Shown: one piece after another, positions 60,500 through 64,000 of the stretch
How positions within the stretch are numbered: the first letter of the stretch is position 1
How the letters are laid out: each line of letters begins with the position of its first letter
Assembly (NCBI GenBank): GCA_031216445.1
Contig: CM062211.1
Location: 570,001-634,000 of the forward strand
Source of the DNA: Lateolabrax maculatus
Taxonomy: Eukaryota; Chordata; Actinopteri; Acropomatiformes; Lateolabracidae
Direction: 5' to 3'
Length of the DNA: 64,000 nt
Translations under genes and position numbers: made by a program
Notes under the pieces: model-generated
What the model saw: the letters and a program-made list of their open reading frames with translations, nothing else
Told to the model about the DNA's origin: nothing
Database searches by the model: none

Positions 60500-63170
60500 T
60501 ATTTATTTATTTCATCAGCTATATATGTCTCTGTGCTGTTCAGGCTGCTGCTGACAGTATTATACTGATACATTGATGCATGACACAAACAAACTATCAG
60601 TTGGACAAGCTGTGGCTAATTTACCTTACATTATAAGATATATACACACACACACACATATGTATATATATATCTCAACTCCTGATTTACTCATGAAAAA
60701 GGGAGGGGGAGGGAGTGGCCCCCTTTTCTTTTTAACCTTTACATATTAAAGCAAACACATTATTACACAGCTGTAACCTATTTTAACCTTTAGTTTGATC
60801 CTGTATACCTCTCTTTGCACAACGTGGCAGACACATCCTATCTATTTTTTGTACAGAACATTCTTGTGTAAAACTCTCCAGTCAAAGAACAAGAACGCAA
60901 TATGCTAAATCAATATATGCCCTTTGCTTCGTCAAAGGTCCCTTTTTACATTATCTGATCTTATCATGTTTACGAGGCACAGACTCACACACGTCCTCTC
61001 TTCTGGAGAAAGGCTTTTCTTAGAATAGATTTTTGTAGTAAGTAAGTAAATGGAGAAGATGCAATTGGTCTGTTTCACATTGCTTTTGGTGTTGTTCAAA
61101 AAACATGACATAAATGTATAGATGCAGAAAAAACAGTTCAACTTTAGAGCGATATTTAGGTTCAAAACATGCAATGGCCTTCAAAAGGCAGTAATGTCAA
61201 TGTTAAATGATCAACTATCCGAGCCAAGTAAACCAAGAATAGAGGAGGAGAATAATTCCAATTTTAAGATCATGGTGATCAATGAACCTGTGGTTCTATT
61301 TTTAACTTTTAGATGGTTAAATTATGTCAGAAATTTACCTATTTTGGCCTATTCAAACAAGACAGTTTCATTTAAAATATATACATCAGCTTACCTTGTG
61401 TTTTTTCAATGAAAAGGTGAAGGATAAAAAGGGGGGTTTCTCATAATCAATGTCAATATGGTATATTATAAGCACGCTAAGAGGCTATGTCAACAATATG
61501 CACAACTTGCTAACACTGTTTAACAATGGTTTGAAGTAATATCAGTATATTGCTTAAATTTGAGGCAGTCAACCAGAATTTATAATTGTGCAGACTTAAG
61601 CACATATCACAGATTATTATTATTATTTGTTTAAATCTGGTATTAACTGTTTATTAATGACTACCCTATTAACCACTACACATTCATGTTTTACAGTTGT
61701 TGGCTCAATTGTGTGTAAAAAAATAAAAAATAAAATTCAAATGATGCATTAGAGTGTGGATCAAGACAGGAAGGGATCCCACAGAGACAGCTTATGTATA
61801 GGGCCAAGAATTTTGTGCTACACCCCTGTATCTGAGATGCTGTATTTCTCTGTGTATTTTGGGTGTGATTTTCTCCTCTCCTCTTAATTCCCATAACTGA
61901 AGCAAATACTTACAGCGACTGCCTGAGAGCCAAGCAGACTTGGCAGTACAGAGAGCCAAATTGTCACTTATAAACGTATTAAACTACATTAAATTTTGTC
62001 TGTTAAACATTAATGTAATTTATTGCGAAGCTTTAGACAAAACATGAAGAAATTAAAGAAAAAGTAGGCTGGCCTTTATAAGTGTAGTGCTAAATTAAAT
62101 TTATTCTTGTCTCTAAGAAGAAGGTCATGCCCACTGGTGAAACTGGGTGCAGGGATGCAGTGTTGGTTTGTGGACTGTTGGCAACGGTCAGAGAAGGGTA
62201 GAGCGGGCCTGCATCCAAGTGCTCTGGCACCGACAAATGAAGGCCGCAGTGTTAAACAGCAGTGTTCCCTCTCTGGGTCACATGTCATGCTGCAAAGTGG
62301 AAAATCTACAGCATTGATTCTGCGGTGGAACATATGCTAACCTTCTAGCATGCTAGTTAACCATTTGTGGTCTGATAAACAGTAGATTCATCAAATTCAG
62401 TGCCCCATATTACTATTTTCCAAGCGACACATAATACAGCCTCTATGTTTTACTCAAACTGTTAACTTATAGTCTTTCCTAATTAACGTCATTAACTATA
62501 CTCTACATAGCCATAAATGTTGTTTGTTTCTCAGACATTATGTTTGCACAGCCCCTCCTACAGCCCTGTGCTGAAGATATTAAGCTTGACTGAGTGAGAG
62601 CATGCGCAGGGGAGGGGAATGAGCAGTGACCACTGTGTTAAGCCCCTTTCACACATGCACTGCTACCCTGAAATTGTCCGGACATTGTCCAGTCAGCTCC
62701 TCTCATCCACAACCGCTGTATTTTATAAATGCGGCTGGCGCTGGATAAACGCAACCAGCTAAAAGCTGCATAGTTTTGACGCTCCACTGCAAGAGGAGAG
62801 AGGATTTCCTGTAAAATTAAAGCCGTTTTATTTCTGGTGAAAATCTTAAAAACGCTAAATTACAAACCACAGCAACTTTTTGTGTCACGTCCTACTTCCT
62901 GCACCCCTCACCTAAACCCTAAACAGACTATTTCCTGTAAGTGCGAACACGTCTGACATGGGCATAAACTCTGCACATAGTCCGGATCTGATTGTTTGCA
63001 CAAATGTGAAAACGGCTTTAGGAACTCCTTTTGCTTTGATTTGTTGTTTTTTTTCAGGCACTGGCGATTTTTGCAAATGTCATTAGGAGCACAGATTATC
63101 TGTCTCATATATATGTCAGGATATAGTGACTGTTTCAGCAAATATGACAAAGTTCTTTACAAAAGTTACC
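60500..63170. other. AT-rich sequence, no gene recognised
   Basis: Downstream of sult4a1 exon 5; includes a CA/TA-rich run near 60640-60670. I looked for the two remaining sult4a1 exons here and did not find them. A weak inverted-end pattern at 62640-63015 is discussed separately. Confidence 0.4.
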
Positions 63171-63179
63171 CACTGCACC

Positions 63180-63430
63180 TTTAAGATCAACAGCGACTCA
63201 CAGAGAACTGTGATTCTATTAATGCTGGATCTCACTGCTGTCTTTGACACTGTTGATCATGATATTTTAATTCAAAGGTTTCATGTTTCAGTCCGCTTAG
63301 CTCATGCTGTTTTTAACTGGTCTCATCCTACTTAAAGGACAGGAGCTTTTATGTTTCAAGAAGTAGTTTTAAAACTGCAGAAACAAAAATTGTCTCTGGG
63401 GTTCTGCAAGGGTTAGTACTTGGGCCACTG
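63180..63430 (+). mobile_element. L2-type LINE fragment, RT palm start
   Basis: VILLMLDLTAVFDTVDHDIL is the L2 RT motif LLLLDLSAAFDTVDH; a shifted frame then gives SGVLQGLVLG for the SGVPQGSVLGP motif. Degenerate and short. Confidence 0.75.
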
Positions 63431-64000
63431 CACCCAGGGTTGTTCTTTCTTCAGCCATAGCCATGTAGAAGCTCTTTCTGCTGTGCTGGTGGTCTTGAAA
63501 ATGCTCGCTGGGAGCTTGTTCCAGGCAGGTCGGGATGAACTCATTGGTATCAGCTTCCATGGAGCTTCATCAGAGCCAAAGTGTTTGCCTCTCCTGTGTC
63601 ACACGCCAGCCACTAAGAGTTGCTGCAAAACCTGAGAGCGAAGATCAGCTGGCACAAATAGACGAATACCAGGAGAAGCTCTGGGAGCAGCATGTTCAGA
63701 GAGACAGTCTTTTACCTTTCTCTCAATGTGTCAAGGGACCTGAAACAAAGGTAGGAGGATCTGCCCAGGCTTAAAGAAAAGAGCTAAAAGAAATCTGTCT
63801 ATTCTTGTCTGAAAGAAATTAATGTGATGTTGATCTAAGTAGAAGGCAGGTGAATATTATTTTGAAAGTCCATAAAGCGAAAGGAGAGCGAATTCCACCC
63901 CCTTGTGTATGCTGTGAGGTACTGACAGAGAGAGAGGAAAAAAAACATCCTCCAAGGCGTTCCTTTAGTAGAATTTTGTTGGAAAAAAACGTGTCAACCA

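Noticed and set aside
62107..62340. Candidate sult4a1 exon 6
   Set aside because: The translation (CWFVDCWQRSEKGRAGLHPS) has no similarity to the SULT4A1 C-terminal region and lacks fitting splice sites.

Overview
This is eukaryotic, vertebrate nuclear DNA, almost certainly from a teleost fish. Exons are short with canonical GT/AG borders, introns are long and AT-rich, and the repeats are typical of fish (L2-clade LINE 3' ends, sushi-like solo LTRs, hAT and other non-autonomous DNA elements, (GATA)n and (CA)n tracts). No rRNA gene, convincing intact tRNA gene, CRISPR array or prokaryotic signal was seen.

Four conserved protein genes were assembled exon by exon. (1) ttll12, minus strand: the first four coding exons (6105 to 2070); the rest lies beyond the left edge. 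(2) snx4, minus strand: complete, 14 coding exons from 18834 to 8920, 435 aa, all splice phases agree. (3) An adiponutrin/ATGL-type patatin-like lipase, here called pnpla3, minus strand: 8 coding exons from 37420 to 27953, 392 aa, catalytic Ser47/Asp166 present. (4) sult4a1, plus strand: exons 1-5 (39818 to 58416); the last part, about 80 residues in the human protein, was not found and presumably lies beyond the right edge. ttll12, PNPLA3/5 and SULT4A1 are near neighbours on human chromosome 22q13, whereas human SNX4 is on chromosome 3, so the block is partly conserved and partly rearranged.

Layout: 1-6.1 kb ttll12 with retroelement fragments; 6.2-8.9 kb no recognised gene; 8.9-18.9 kb snx4 with a solo LTR and a non-LTR fragment in its introns; 19-27.9 kb a repeat-rich gap holding a decayed coiled-coil reading frame split by a transposon, a SINE-like element, a retroelement fragment, one possible orphan terminal exon and nested copies of a TAGCCTGG-ended element; 28-37.4 kb pnpla3; 37.4-39.8 kb the interval between the divergent pnpla3 and sult4a1 genes; 39.8-58.4 kb sult4a1, whose 12-kb third intron contains an L2 LINE, an old endogenous retrovirus, a pogo-like transposase relic and a hAT-type element; 58.4-64 kb retroelement fragments without a confident gene.

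The genes are not an operon and do not form one pathway: SNX4 works in endosome-to-recycling sorting, the PNPLA protein at lipid droplets, SULT4A1 is a cytosolic (largely neuronal) sulfotransferase-like protein, and TTLL12 is a tubulin tyrosine ligase-like protein. The most interesting material is the transposon biology: a family of short elements with TAGCCTGG ends, a 9-10 bp target duplication and a remnant of a helicase-like first exon, whose copies border ttll12 exon 2, split a pseudogene and form a near-identical inverted pair around pnpla3 exons 4-8. Gene identities rest on recalled family sequences, not on a search.
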